A program made the position numbers and the translations under genes. Shown in pieces: positions 6,557 through 12,713 of a DNA stretch of 12,713 bases. How positions within the stretch are numbered: position 1 is the stretch's first letter; every line of letters begins with the position of its first letter. The notes below the pieces were generated by a model, which was given only the letters and a program-made list of their open reading frames with translations, ran no database searches and had not been told where the DNA came from. The DNA is from an uncultured Oscillospiraceae bacterium (lineage in GTDB: Bacteria > Bacillota > Clostridia > UBA1381), in the NCBI GenBank assembly GCA_945876665.1, contig CAMCPC010000011.1:1-12713 (forward strand), read 5' to 3'.

Positions 6557-6585
6557 TTGAGATAATGACTAAAATGTGATATATT
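6557..6585 (+). promoter_or_regulatory. Promoter of the pectate lyase gene
   Basis: TTGAGA (6557-6562) and TATATT (6580-6585) are separated by 17 nt, each with one mismatch to consensus. The -10 ends 36 nt before the ATG at 6622. Confidence 0.7.
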
Positions 6586-6621
6586 TTTATCAAATAGAGA
6601 TTGTTTTGCGGAGGAATTACC

Positions 6622-9600
6622 ATGAAAATATCAAATAAAATATTTGCGCTTGCTTTATCTGTCGCTATGATAATGACGGTTTTTGAAGTACCGATGAGCG
6701 CGACGGATTCTACACTTCCGGCATTTCCCGGCGCGGAGGGCGGCGGAAAATACACACAGGGTGCAAGAGCATCATCCTCAAGAAAGGTATATCATGTAAC
6801 AAACCTTAACGCAAGTGGAACAGGCTCCTTTGCTGACGCTGTATCGAGCTCGAACAGGATTATTGTGTTTGATGTGGGCGGCACAATCGATTTGCAGGGC
6901 GGACAAATTAAGGTTAACGGCAGCAATCTTACCATATTGGGTCAGACTGCCCCAGGCGACGGAATTACCGTAACAGGCGGAGATTTGATTTTTGCAAACG
7001 GGGTAGAACAGGTAATTATGAGATACATAAGAGTTCGTCCCACAGACAAATACGGCGGCGAGCCTGACGGAATAGGCGGCAGATGGAACAAGAACATCAT
7101 CATTGACCATTGCAGTATCAGCTGGAGCGTTGATGAGATGCTGACGCTTTATGCCGGTTCAAGCGAGAGTGGCACGCCGGGAGCAAATTTAACAGTACAG
7201 AATACTCTTGCAGCAGAGAGCATGAGAATGTCCAATCACTTTAAGGGCGCTCACGGCTACGGAGGTATATGGGGTGCGACATACTCCACATGGTACCACA
7301 ATCTGCTTTCTCACCATGACAGCAGAAGTCCGCGTCTTGACCGCGAGCTGAAATATACGGATATACGCAATAATGTGATATATGACTGGGGTCAGACAAA
7401 TTCGGCATACGGCGGCGAACCGTATTCCTATAATAACAAAACGCAGACCGGCATATATGTAAACTATGCAAATAACTACTATAAGTACGGACCTGCAACA
7501 AAACCAACTCTCAGAAGCAGAATTTTCCAGCTTTCAAATCCGACTAAGGACGGAAAAACAGGCGAGGAACAATTCTATTTTAACGGCAATTATGTATATG
7601 GCTATTCTGATGTAACAAATGACAATCAAAAAGGTCTGGTAAATCCGGAATATGCAACGCAGCTTACTTCGCCGTTAAGCATGGGTAATTATGAGCTTAC
7701 AAACCCGAGTGAAACAGCAGAACAGGCTTATGACGCAGTATTAAACGATGTGGGCGCGACAATTCCTAAGCGTGACGCGATAGATGCGAGAATTATAAAT
7801 GACGTAAAAAATCAGACAGGAAGAATTATAAACAATGCTGACGAGGTAGGCGGCGTTATTCAGACTGAAACGACCACAAGAACATTTGAAATTCCGTCTG
7901 AGTGGAAAACGAGCAAGGGAATGAGTAATTACAGCGAAACAGATATTGTTCCGGGAGGAACGTGGGCAGGCTATACATGGATTGAGGCATATGTGAATGA
8001 CTGGACACAGAAGCAGTCCGCGCCGACAAATCCGTCAATCACGGTTACAAGTCCTGCAATACAGGATATGAACTCTCTTGGCTCAAACAATAACTGGGCT
8101 GTTATCAATGACACCGAAACCGTTACCTATGCGGCAACGGCAAATCCGGTGGGTGATACAACCATTTCAAAAATTGAAATTTATGACGGCAGCACTTTGA
8201 TAAAGACTATAAACAGCGCGAGTGTAAACGAGCAGTTGAAGCTTTCTGCGGGAACACACTATCTGACCTCGAGAGCCTACAACAATAAGGGTGAGGCAAC
8301 CCAAAGTCCCACATCTATCGTCTATGTAAAGGGTACATCAGGCAGCGGAGAATACACTCATGTGCAGATTGGTACAACAAATGCCTTTAACGGCAAAGGC
8401 GGCTCATGGGTTGAGAACGGTGTGTACTCAATAATGGGCAGCGGTAAGCTGTCAGCGCCGCTCAACGGTCAGATGCTGACGGGCATAACAGAAGATTCCT
8501 GCGATTTTATGTATAAACAAGTCAAAGGTGATTTTGACTTTACTGTAAAAAGAGAGCAGATACCGAAGTTTGAAAATGGTGAAATATGCGGAATAATGAT
8601 GCGTGAGACATTAGACACAGGTTCAAAAATGGTAATGCTTGCTGACGGCTGGCTGAAATATGGTGAAAATGTAAGTATAATTTCAAGAACGACAACAAAC
8701 AACGAATCAGAGGTGTCGTATTTTAAGAACAGCAGCGGCACTGAAATTAAAAATACAATGTCAGGCTATGATACAAGCAGCGACAATTACAGAATACCGC
8801 AGTATCTGCGTATGAAGAGAAGCGGAAACACAATAACTCTTTCCGTATCTGATGATGGAGTTACATGGACAAATAATCCGCGTCAGCCGGCAACGATTAC
8901 GCTTAGCGGCTTATCTGATACAGTATATCTTGGACTTGCAGTTGACTCTGTACAGGGCGGGCCAATGAAGGAATACATGGCGGAAGCAAAATTTGCGTTA
9001 GACCCCGACGTTACAGAGCCGACTCCGACTCCCGAACCGTCCGCAACCGAGGTTCTGCTGCCGGAGGACAGCGAGCCGAATACGCTGAAATTTTCCTCGG
9101 ACTTTAATGGCAGAGGTCCGTTCGTCTGCAATGTTAAGGATGAAAACGGAAACAATACATTCAAAGTAACCGCGCTTGCGCAGACGGATAATACAACGGA
9201 TACAACAAATGTATGGTCATATAGCAATCCGTATCTGACAGGCAGGGCAAATCCGGTGGGTGTCAGTGATGTCGCGGTAGGCACAAGTATTAAAGTTCCG
9301 GTATACGGCACAGTTGTTAAGCTGACACCGTATCTTTGCGGTACCTTTAATGTGACATATATACTTAATGCCAACAAGGCGTTAAAGCTTGTTAAGGCGG
9401 TATCCGGTTCGACAGCAGGTACAGTTATACAAGCGCCGGAAAAAATATCAACTACGATTACAGGCGGAAAGCTTAGCTTTGATGCTGAAAAGGGTTATGA
9501 TTATTACCTTTATGCCTGCGGCTCGAAACTTTCATATGGGGATATAACATTTGCGGCGGACGATATACAGCCGACACCAAGTCCAAGTCCGACACCAAGT

Positions 9601-10065
9601 CCGACACCAAGTCCGACACCAAGTCCGACACCAAGTCCGAGTCCAAGTCCGAGTCCGAGTCCAAGTCCAAGCCCGTCACCGTCACCGACAGCAACGGCGT
9701 CACCGACAGTAAAACCGACAGCAACGGCAACAACGTCACCAACGGCAACGCCTACGGTAAAACCAACAGCGACACAAACGGCAGCGCCCACGGCGACACC
9801 TACAGTCACGCCAATAACCTATAACAGGGACACAAAAACAGCTGTCATCACATTACCGACAAGTCAGAAAGCAGCAGTGATTTTTGCAAGCTATAATGAA
9901 AAGGGAGTGCTTACGGGTGTATCGATACGGAACGAACAGGAAATAAGCAGCAGCGGAAGTCCGGTTACCGCAGATGATACCTTTAAGAACGATACAACCG
10001 TAAAGATATATGTATGGGATACAATAAGCAATATGAAGCCTGTTACAATGTGTACATTTCAATAA
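6622..10065 (+). CDS. Secreted multimodular pectate lyase (PL1-like)
   Basis: The 1147-residue protein should be exported and cleave polygalacturonate by beta-elimination. A signal peptide spans about 1-27 (MKISNK, hydrophobic core, likely cut after MSA). A PL1-type right-handed beta-helix domain spans about 33-464: [16 protein letters not shown] (35-50), [13 protein letters not shown] (160-172) and [11 protein letters not shown] (231-241), whose arginines fit the catalytic region. An Ig-like module follows (about 470-570), then a beta-rich module resembling LamG/DUF1349 folds (about 578-794), a short Pro/Thr linker, an unassigned beta-rich module (about 810-982), an 81-residue Pro/Ser/Thr linker (984-1064), and an 83-residue C-terminal module ending in [14 protein letters not shown]. 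No LPXTG, SLH or dockerin signal is seen. GGAGG lies 7 nt before the ATG; an in-frame TTG at 6601 was rejected. Exact substrate preference cannot be read from sequence. Confidence 0.88.
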   Translation: MKISNKIFALALSVAMIMTVFEVPMSATDSTLPAFPGAEGGGKYTQGARASSSRKVYHVTNLNASGTGSFADAVSSSNRIIVFDVGGTIDLQGGQIKVNGSNLTILGQTAPGDGITVTGGDLIFANGVEQVIMRYIRVRPTDKYGGEPDGIGGRWNKNIIIDHCSISWSVDEMLTLYAGSSESGTPGANLTVQNTLAAESMRMSNHFKGAHGYGGIWGATYSTWYHNLLSHHDSRSPRLDRELKYTDIRNNVIYDWGQTNSAYGGEPYSYNNKTQTGIYVNYANNYYKYGPATKPTLRSRIFQLSNPTKDGKTGEEQFYFNGNYVYGYSDVTNDNQKGLVNPEYATQLTSPLSMGNYELTNPSETAEQAYDAVLNDVGATIPKRDAIDARIINDVKNQTGRIINNADEVGGVIQTETTTRTFEIPSEWKTSKGMSNYSETDIVPGGTWAGYTWIEAYVNDWTQKQSAPTNPSITVTSPAIQDMNSLGSNNNWAVINDTETVTYAATANPVGDTTISKIEIYDGSTLIKTINSASVNEQLKLSAGTHYLTSRAYNNKGEATQSPTSIVYVKGTSGSGEYTHVQIGTTNAFNGKGGSWVENGVYSIMGSGKLSAPLNGQMLTGITEDSCDFMYKQVKGDFDFTVKREQIPKFENGEICGIMMRETLDTGSKMVMLADGWLKYGENVSIISRTTTNNESEVSYFKNSSGTEIKNTMSGYDTSSDNYRIPQYLRMKRSGNTITLSVSDDGVTWTNNPRQPATITLSGLSDTVYLGLAVDSVQGGPMKEYMAEAKFALDPDVTEPTPTPEPSATEVLLPEDSEPNTLKFSSDFNGRGPFVCNVKDENGNNTFKVTALAQTDNTTDTTNVWSYSNPYLTGRANPVGVSDVAVGTSIKVPVYGTVVKLTPYLCGTFNVTYILNANKALKLVKAVSGSTAGTVIQAPEKISTTITGGKLSFDAEKGYDYYLYACGSKLSYGDITFAADDIQPTPSPSPTPSPTPSPTPSPTPSPSPSPSPSPSPSPSPSPTATASPTVKPTATATTSPTATPTVKPTATQTAAPTATPTVTPITYNRDTKTAVITLPTSQKAAVIFASYNEKGVLTGVSIRNEQEISSSGSPVTADDTFKNDTTVKIYVWDTISNMKPVTMCTFQ
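9571..9690 (+). repeat. In-frame tandem repeats encoding the PTPS/PS linker
   Basis: Units of 12 nt (CCGACACCAAGT, encoding Pro-Thr-Pro-Ser) and 6 nt (CCGAGT, CCAAGT or CCGTCA, encoding Pro-Ser) are repeated nearly without interruption. They lie within the pectate lyase gene. All units are multiples of three, so copy-number change by slippage would lengthen or shorten the linker without a frameshift. Confidence 0.9.
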
Positions 10066-10107
10066 AAATGAGGCTTGCCGATATTTACGGCAAGCCTCAT
10101 TTTGTTT
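10065..10107. terminator. Bidirectional intrinsic terminator between pectate lyase and AraC genes
   Basis: A perfect 16-bp stem (10065-10080 with 10088-10103) surrounds a 7-nt loop, ATATTTA. AAAA at the left and TTTTGTTTT at the right supply U-tracts in both directions. It begins on the last base of the lyase stop codon and lies just beyond the stop codon of the convergent regulator, so it can serve both genes. Confidence 0.92.
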
Positions 10108-10940
10108 TATATGGCGTAGTGATCTTTTCTGTATTTATTGGGCGAGACCCCCATTATTTTCTTGAAAACATCTCCGAAATAATTACTGTCCTGATAGCCG
10201 CAGAAGGTGGCGATTTCAGTAATCGGCATCTGCGTTTCCATAAGCAGATTGGTAGCCATCTTTATGCGGACGTTGTTGAGATACTCGTTAAAGCCAAAGC
10301 CTGTGACGCGTTTGAATTTCTTTGAGAAATATGTGGGACTCATAAATGCAATCTTTGCCATCTGATCCAGTGAGATAGGCTTGTTATAATAGTTGCATAT
10401 GTACCGGCATACCTCCTGTATTCTGTCCTCATAAACGGTAAGGTCATCAAGCAGAGGATATGTATTTTTCGTGGCAAATTTATTCAGATTAACAAGAACT
10501 TCAAGGAAATTCAGCTTCGACATATATTGAGAATATTCGTCATTCTGCTTGATTTTTGTTTCTGCCTTGTGCAGCAGCATATTGAAGGAATGCTGCATGG
10601 CATCAGGAATATGTATTTTCTTTGTCTCAAAGCTTTTCATAAGGAAATCCTTGTCAAATTCCTTGCCCAGACCGTCAATGAACGAGTCGGAAAAGGTAAG
10701 CAGATAACGTGCGTATTTTTCGACCGATCCTGAACCCTGCGATAAGTGAATGTCACCCTTATTTATCAGCAGCACATCAAACGGCTCAACGTCATACAGA
10801 GTATGGTTTATAAAATAACGTCTTTTGCCTTCAAGCAGATAATATATCTCATAATAATCATGAAAATGAGATTGCTGCATTCCTGTGGAATGTGTCTCCG
10901 ACACTGATTCTATATATAGATTTCTGTTTTCTGGTAACAT
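10107..10940 (-). CDS. AraC-family transcriptional regulator with cupin sensor domain
   Basis: The 277-residue protein has an N-terminal cupin-like ligand-binding domain (about 1-150; HFHDYYEIYYLLEGKRRYF at 25-43 is the typical metal- or sugar-binding strand pair) and a C-terminal AraC/XylS DNA-binding domain with two helix-turn-helix motifs (about 170-272). HTH1 includes ISLDQMAKIAFMSPTYFSKKF and HTH2 includes MPITEIATFCGYQDSNYF, followed by GVSPNKYR. GAGGAG lies 9 nt before the ATG. It sits between the pectate lyase gene and a divergent uxaC, so control of pectin and uronate use, with an oligogalacturonide or uronate as signal, is the natural inference; the ligand is not evident from sequence. 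Such regulators are usually activators. Confidence 0.92.
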   Translation of the reverse strand: MLPENRNLYIESVSETHSTGMQQSHFHDYYEIYYLLEGKRRYFINHTLYDVEPFDVLLINKGDIHLSQGSGSVEKYARYLLTFSDSFIDGLGKEFDKDFLMKSFETKKIHIPDAMQHSFNMLLHKAETKIKQNDEYSQYMSKLNFLEVLVNLNKFATKNTYPLLDDLTVYEDRIQEVCRYICNYYNKPISLDQMAKIAFMSPTYFSKKFKRVTGFGFNEYLNNVRIKMATNLLMETQMPITEIATFCGYQDSNYFGDVFKKIMGVSPNKYRKDHYAI

Positions 10941-11045
10941 GGTTTTACGCTCCTCGCACTTGATATGTTCGCTGTTATATCATAAAGCAGCAGTCTGTAA
11001 TGCAGACAGCGACGCATACAATATAATTTTTTATGCCACGAAACT

Positions 11046-11074
11046 ATTATATCACAAAACAACCTTAAAAACAA
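11046..11074 (-). promoter_or_regulatory. Promoter of the AraC-family gene
   Basis: On the minus strand TTGTTT (11074-11069) and a perfect TATAAT (11051-11046) are separated by 17 nt. The resulting leader is about 100 nt. AAAAAAACAG directly precedes the -35. Confidence 0.65.
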
Positions 11075-11178
11075 CTGTTTTTTTGCTATCGCCATCCGAT
11101 AACCAAGTATGGCAGCAGTAAAAACGTATTTTTGGACGTATTAAACAAATATTCTTTAATTCAAGTCAAAAAAAACAG

Positions 11179-11207
11179 TAGCAATAAACTAAAAGATGAT
11201 GTATAAT
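11179..11207 (+). promoter_or_regulatory. Promoter of uxaC
   Basis: A perfect TATAAT (11202-11207) has a poor -35, TAGCAA (11179-11184), at 17 nt. A strong -10 with a weak -35 is common at activator-dependent promoters, which would suit control by the adjacent AraC protein. AAAAAAACAG directly precedes the -35. Confidence 0.6.
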
Positions 11208-11249
11208 AAAATTATATTATTACCGAAAAAGAAAGGAAGATAAATACTC

Positions 11250-12650
11250 ATGAAACAGTTTTTAGATGAAAATTTTATGCTTACAAATGAAACGGCAAAG
11301 GTTCTTTATAAGGAGCATGCGGAAAAAATGCCTATTTTTGACTATCATTGTCATTTAAGTCCGCAGATGATTTATGAGGATAAGCCTTTTGATAACATCA
11401 CACAGATTTTTCTTGGCGGAGACCATTACAAGTGGCGTTATATGCGTTCCTGCGGCATTGACGAGGAATATATAACAGGCGGCAGGAGCGATGAGGAAAA
11501 GTTTAAGGCGTTCTGCTCATGTCTTCAGTATGCCATTGGTAATCCGCTTTATCACTGGACGCATCTTGAGCTTAAGAGATATTTCGGCATTGACACAGTT
11601 GTAAGAGAGGATACTGCCGAGGAAATATGGGAAAAGGCAAATAAGGTTATAAAGGAAACACAGATGAGTCCCGCAAAGCTTATAAACAGCTCAAATGTGG
11701 CTGTTATCTGCACAACTGACGACCCTGTGGACAGCCTTGAAACACATAAGAAAATCGCAGAAAAGGGACACGTAAACGCAAAGGTATTGCCGGCGTTTCG
11801 TCCCGATTTTATGATAAACATTGACAAGGAGACATTTGCTCCGTACATAGAAAAGCTTTCTGCGGCGGCAGGTATGAAGATAGAAGGCTACAAAGACCTT
11901 ATAGAAGCGGTATACAAGAGAATAGAATTTTTCCATGAGGCGGGATGCAGAATAAGTGACCATGCTCTTGACAGTGTTCCCTTTGAGGAAACAACACAGC
12001 AGGAGGCTGACACAATCTTTAAGGCGGCAATGTCGGGCAAAAAGCTCACACAGCAGGAGGTTGACGCATATAAGTCATACACATTAATTCAGCTCGGCAA
12101 AAAGTATAAGGAGCTTGACTGGGCAATGCAGCTGCATATCGGAGCATTAAGAAACAACAATTCGAGAATGTTCGCAAAGCTTGGTGCGGACACCGGCTTT
12201 GACTCAATCAGCGATTACTGTATCGCATATCCGCTTTCAAAGCTTTTAAATGCTCTTGAAAGTGAGGACAAGCTTCCGAAGACTATTCTTTATACATTAA
12301 ATCCAAAAGATAACTATGTGCTTGGTACAATGCTCGGAAACTTCCAGGGCAGCAGCGTGGCAGGTAAAATACAGTTCGGTTCGGGCTGGTGGTTCAATGA
12401 CCAGCGCGACGGCATGACGGAGCAGATGAAGGCACTTGCAAATCTTGGCGCACTGTGCAAATTTGTCGGAATGCTTACCGATTCGAGAAGCTTCTTGTCA
12501 TACACAAGACACGAATATTTCAGAAGAATTCTGTGTAATCTTCTTGGCACATGGGTGGAAAACGGTGAGTTCCCATGCGACATGGACACACTTGGAAAGA
12601 TTGTTGAGGCTATATGCTATAATAACGCGGGGAACGATTTTGCACTGTAA
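11250..12650 (+). CDS. uxaC: Uronate (glucuronate/galacturonate) isomerase
   Basis: The 466-residue product has the full length and motifs of UxaC, which interconverts D-galacturonate with D-tagaturonate and D-glucuronate with D-fructuronate in the cytoplasm. The N-terminus has MPIFDYHCHLSPQ (27-39), with the metal-binding HxH at His33 and His35 of the amidohydrolase-like barrel. Further family stretches are DHYKWRYMRSCGI, CTTDDP, VLPAFRPD, LQLHIGALRNNN-type (here MQLHIGALRNNNSR), and GSGWWFNDQ with MLTDSRSFLSYTRHEYFRR near the C-terminus. A modest AAAGGA lies 12 nt before the ATG, somewhat far. It takes up the galacturonate that the upstream pectate lyase would help release after oligomer import and hydrolysis. 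A second gene follows at 22 nt and is probably co-transcribed. Confidence 0.97.
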   Translation: MKQFLDENFMLTNETAKVLYKEHAEKMPIFDYHCHLSPQMIYEDKPFDNITQIFLGGDHYKWRYMRSCGIDEEYITGGRSDEEKFKAFCSCLQYAIGNPLYHWTHLELKRYFGIDTVVREDTAEEIWEKANKVIKETQMSPAKLINSSNVAVICTTDDPVDSLETHKKIAEKGHVNAKVLPAFRPDFMINIDKETFAPYIEKLSAAAGMKIEGYKDLIEAVYKRIEFFHEAGCRISDHALDSVPFEETTQQEADTIFKAAMSGKKLTQQEVDAYKSYTLIQLGKKYKELDWAMQLHIGALRNNNSRMFAKLGADTGFDSISDYCIAYPLSKLLNALESEDKLPKTILYTLNPKDNYVLGTMLGNFQGSSVAGKIQFGSGWWFNDQRDGMTEQMKALANLGALCKFVGMLTDSRSFLSYTRHEYFRRILCNLLGTWVENGEFPCDMDTLGKIVEAICYNNAGNDFAL

Positions 12651-12672
12651 GCATAAAAGAACGGAGGTTTTT

Positions 12673-12713
12673 ATGAAAAGGATACCGGCGGCGCTTTTAG
12701 CGCTTCTGGTTTC
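12673..12713 (+). CDS. Start of an exported protein gene (truncated by window end)
   Basis: Only the first 13 complete codons are visible: MKRIPAALLALLV. A basic start followed by a run of Ala and Leu is the pattern of a signal peptide or lipoprotein leader. GGAGG lies 5 nt before the ATG, and the gene begins 22 nt after uxaC on the same strand, so it is probably in the same operon. A sugar-binding protein or a secreted polysaccharide enzyme would fit the context, but the function cannot be read from this fragment. Confidence 0.6.
   Translation, partial: MKRIPAALLALLV

Larger units (their letters stand above)
10941..11249. other. Divergent araC-uxaC intergenic regulatory region
   Basis: This 309-nt gap holds no convincing ORF. 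It contains a promoter for each gene, a 100-nt araC leader with small inverted repeats (GTCTG/CAGAC at 10993-11007; TCGCTGT/ACAGCGA at 10969-11012; TGATAT/ATATCA at 10961-10982), a TATCG-CCATC-CGATA inverted repeat (11087-11101) between the promoters, and an A7CAG box next to each -35. The many symmetric sites suit a regulated divergent promoter region. Confidence 0.6.

Noticed and set aside
9571..9690. CRISPR-like array
   Set aside because: The repeats are short, contiguous, in frame and without unique spacers; they encode a linker.
9473..9809. Minus-strand ORFs encoding Asp/Leu/Ser or Gly/Val repeats opposite the lyase linker
   Set aside because: They are antisense reflections of the Pro/Thr/Ser codon repeats, with no ribosome binding site or family resemblance.
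10014..10325. Plus-strand ORF of about 100 codons opposite the AraC gene
   Set aside because: It overlaps the end of the lyase gene, crosses the terminator and is antisense to the conserved HTH domain.

Overview
The window looks like part of a chromosome from an anaerobic, low-to-moderate GC Firmicute of the class Clostridia, plausibly a gut or plant-litter pectin degrader. The signs are strong AGGAGG-type ribosome binding sites, near-consensus sigma-A promoters (TTGACA-17-TATAAT appears twice exactly), an FMN riboswitch in front of a ribD-ribE-ribBA-ribH operon, a biotin synthase with the cysteine pattern of anaerobes, and a secreted modular pectate lyase with Pro/Thr/Ser linkers. This placement is inference; no rRNA or other phylogenetic marker is present.

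Layout. Positions 1-30 hold the terminator of an upstream gene. A ThiF/E1-like enzyme of the TcdA family (tRNA t6A cyclisation) runs rightward from 100 to 822. It meets a leftward biotin synthase gene (bioB, 941-1897) across a long palindromic element (about 827-905). bioB has its own promoter, overlapped by a sequence that fits a BirA (biotin repressor) operator. Further right, all leftward, lie a Cof-type HAD phosphatase (1990-2775), an intrinsic terminator, and the riboflavin operon read in the order ribD (6248-5169), ribE, ribBA, ribH (ending at 2849). An FMN aptamer (6315-6435) and a promoter precede ribD. The hairpin after the aptamer both ends in a U-tract and covers the ribD ribosome binding site.

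From 6500 rightward the theme changes to pectin use. A 1147-residue secreted PL1-type pectate lyase (6622-10065, rightward) meets a leftward AraC-family regulator (10107-10940) across a perfect 16-bp terminator stem. The regulator is divergent from uxaC, uronate isomerase (11250-12650). uxaC is followed 22 nt later by the first 41 nt of another gene whose product begins like a signal peptide. The enzyme pair suggests extracellular cleavage of polygalacturonate and isomerisation of imported galacturonate, with the AraC protein as the likely local regulator.

The points most worth a second look are the non-canonical BioB cysteine set (Asp replaces the E. coli Cys97 ligand), the BirA-like operator on an isolated bioB, the HAD gene as a candidate for the missing phosphatase of riboflavin synthesis, the dual-mode riboswitch expression hairpin, the unassigned modules of the pectate lyase, and a 10-bp box shared by the two divergent araC/uxaC promoters. 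I found no CRISPR array, transposase, phage gene, tRNA or rRNA, and nothing that amounts to a clearly new multi-gene system.
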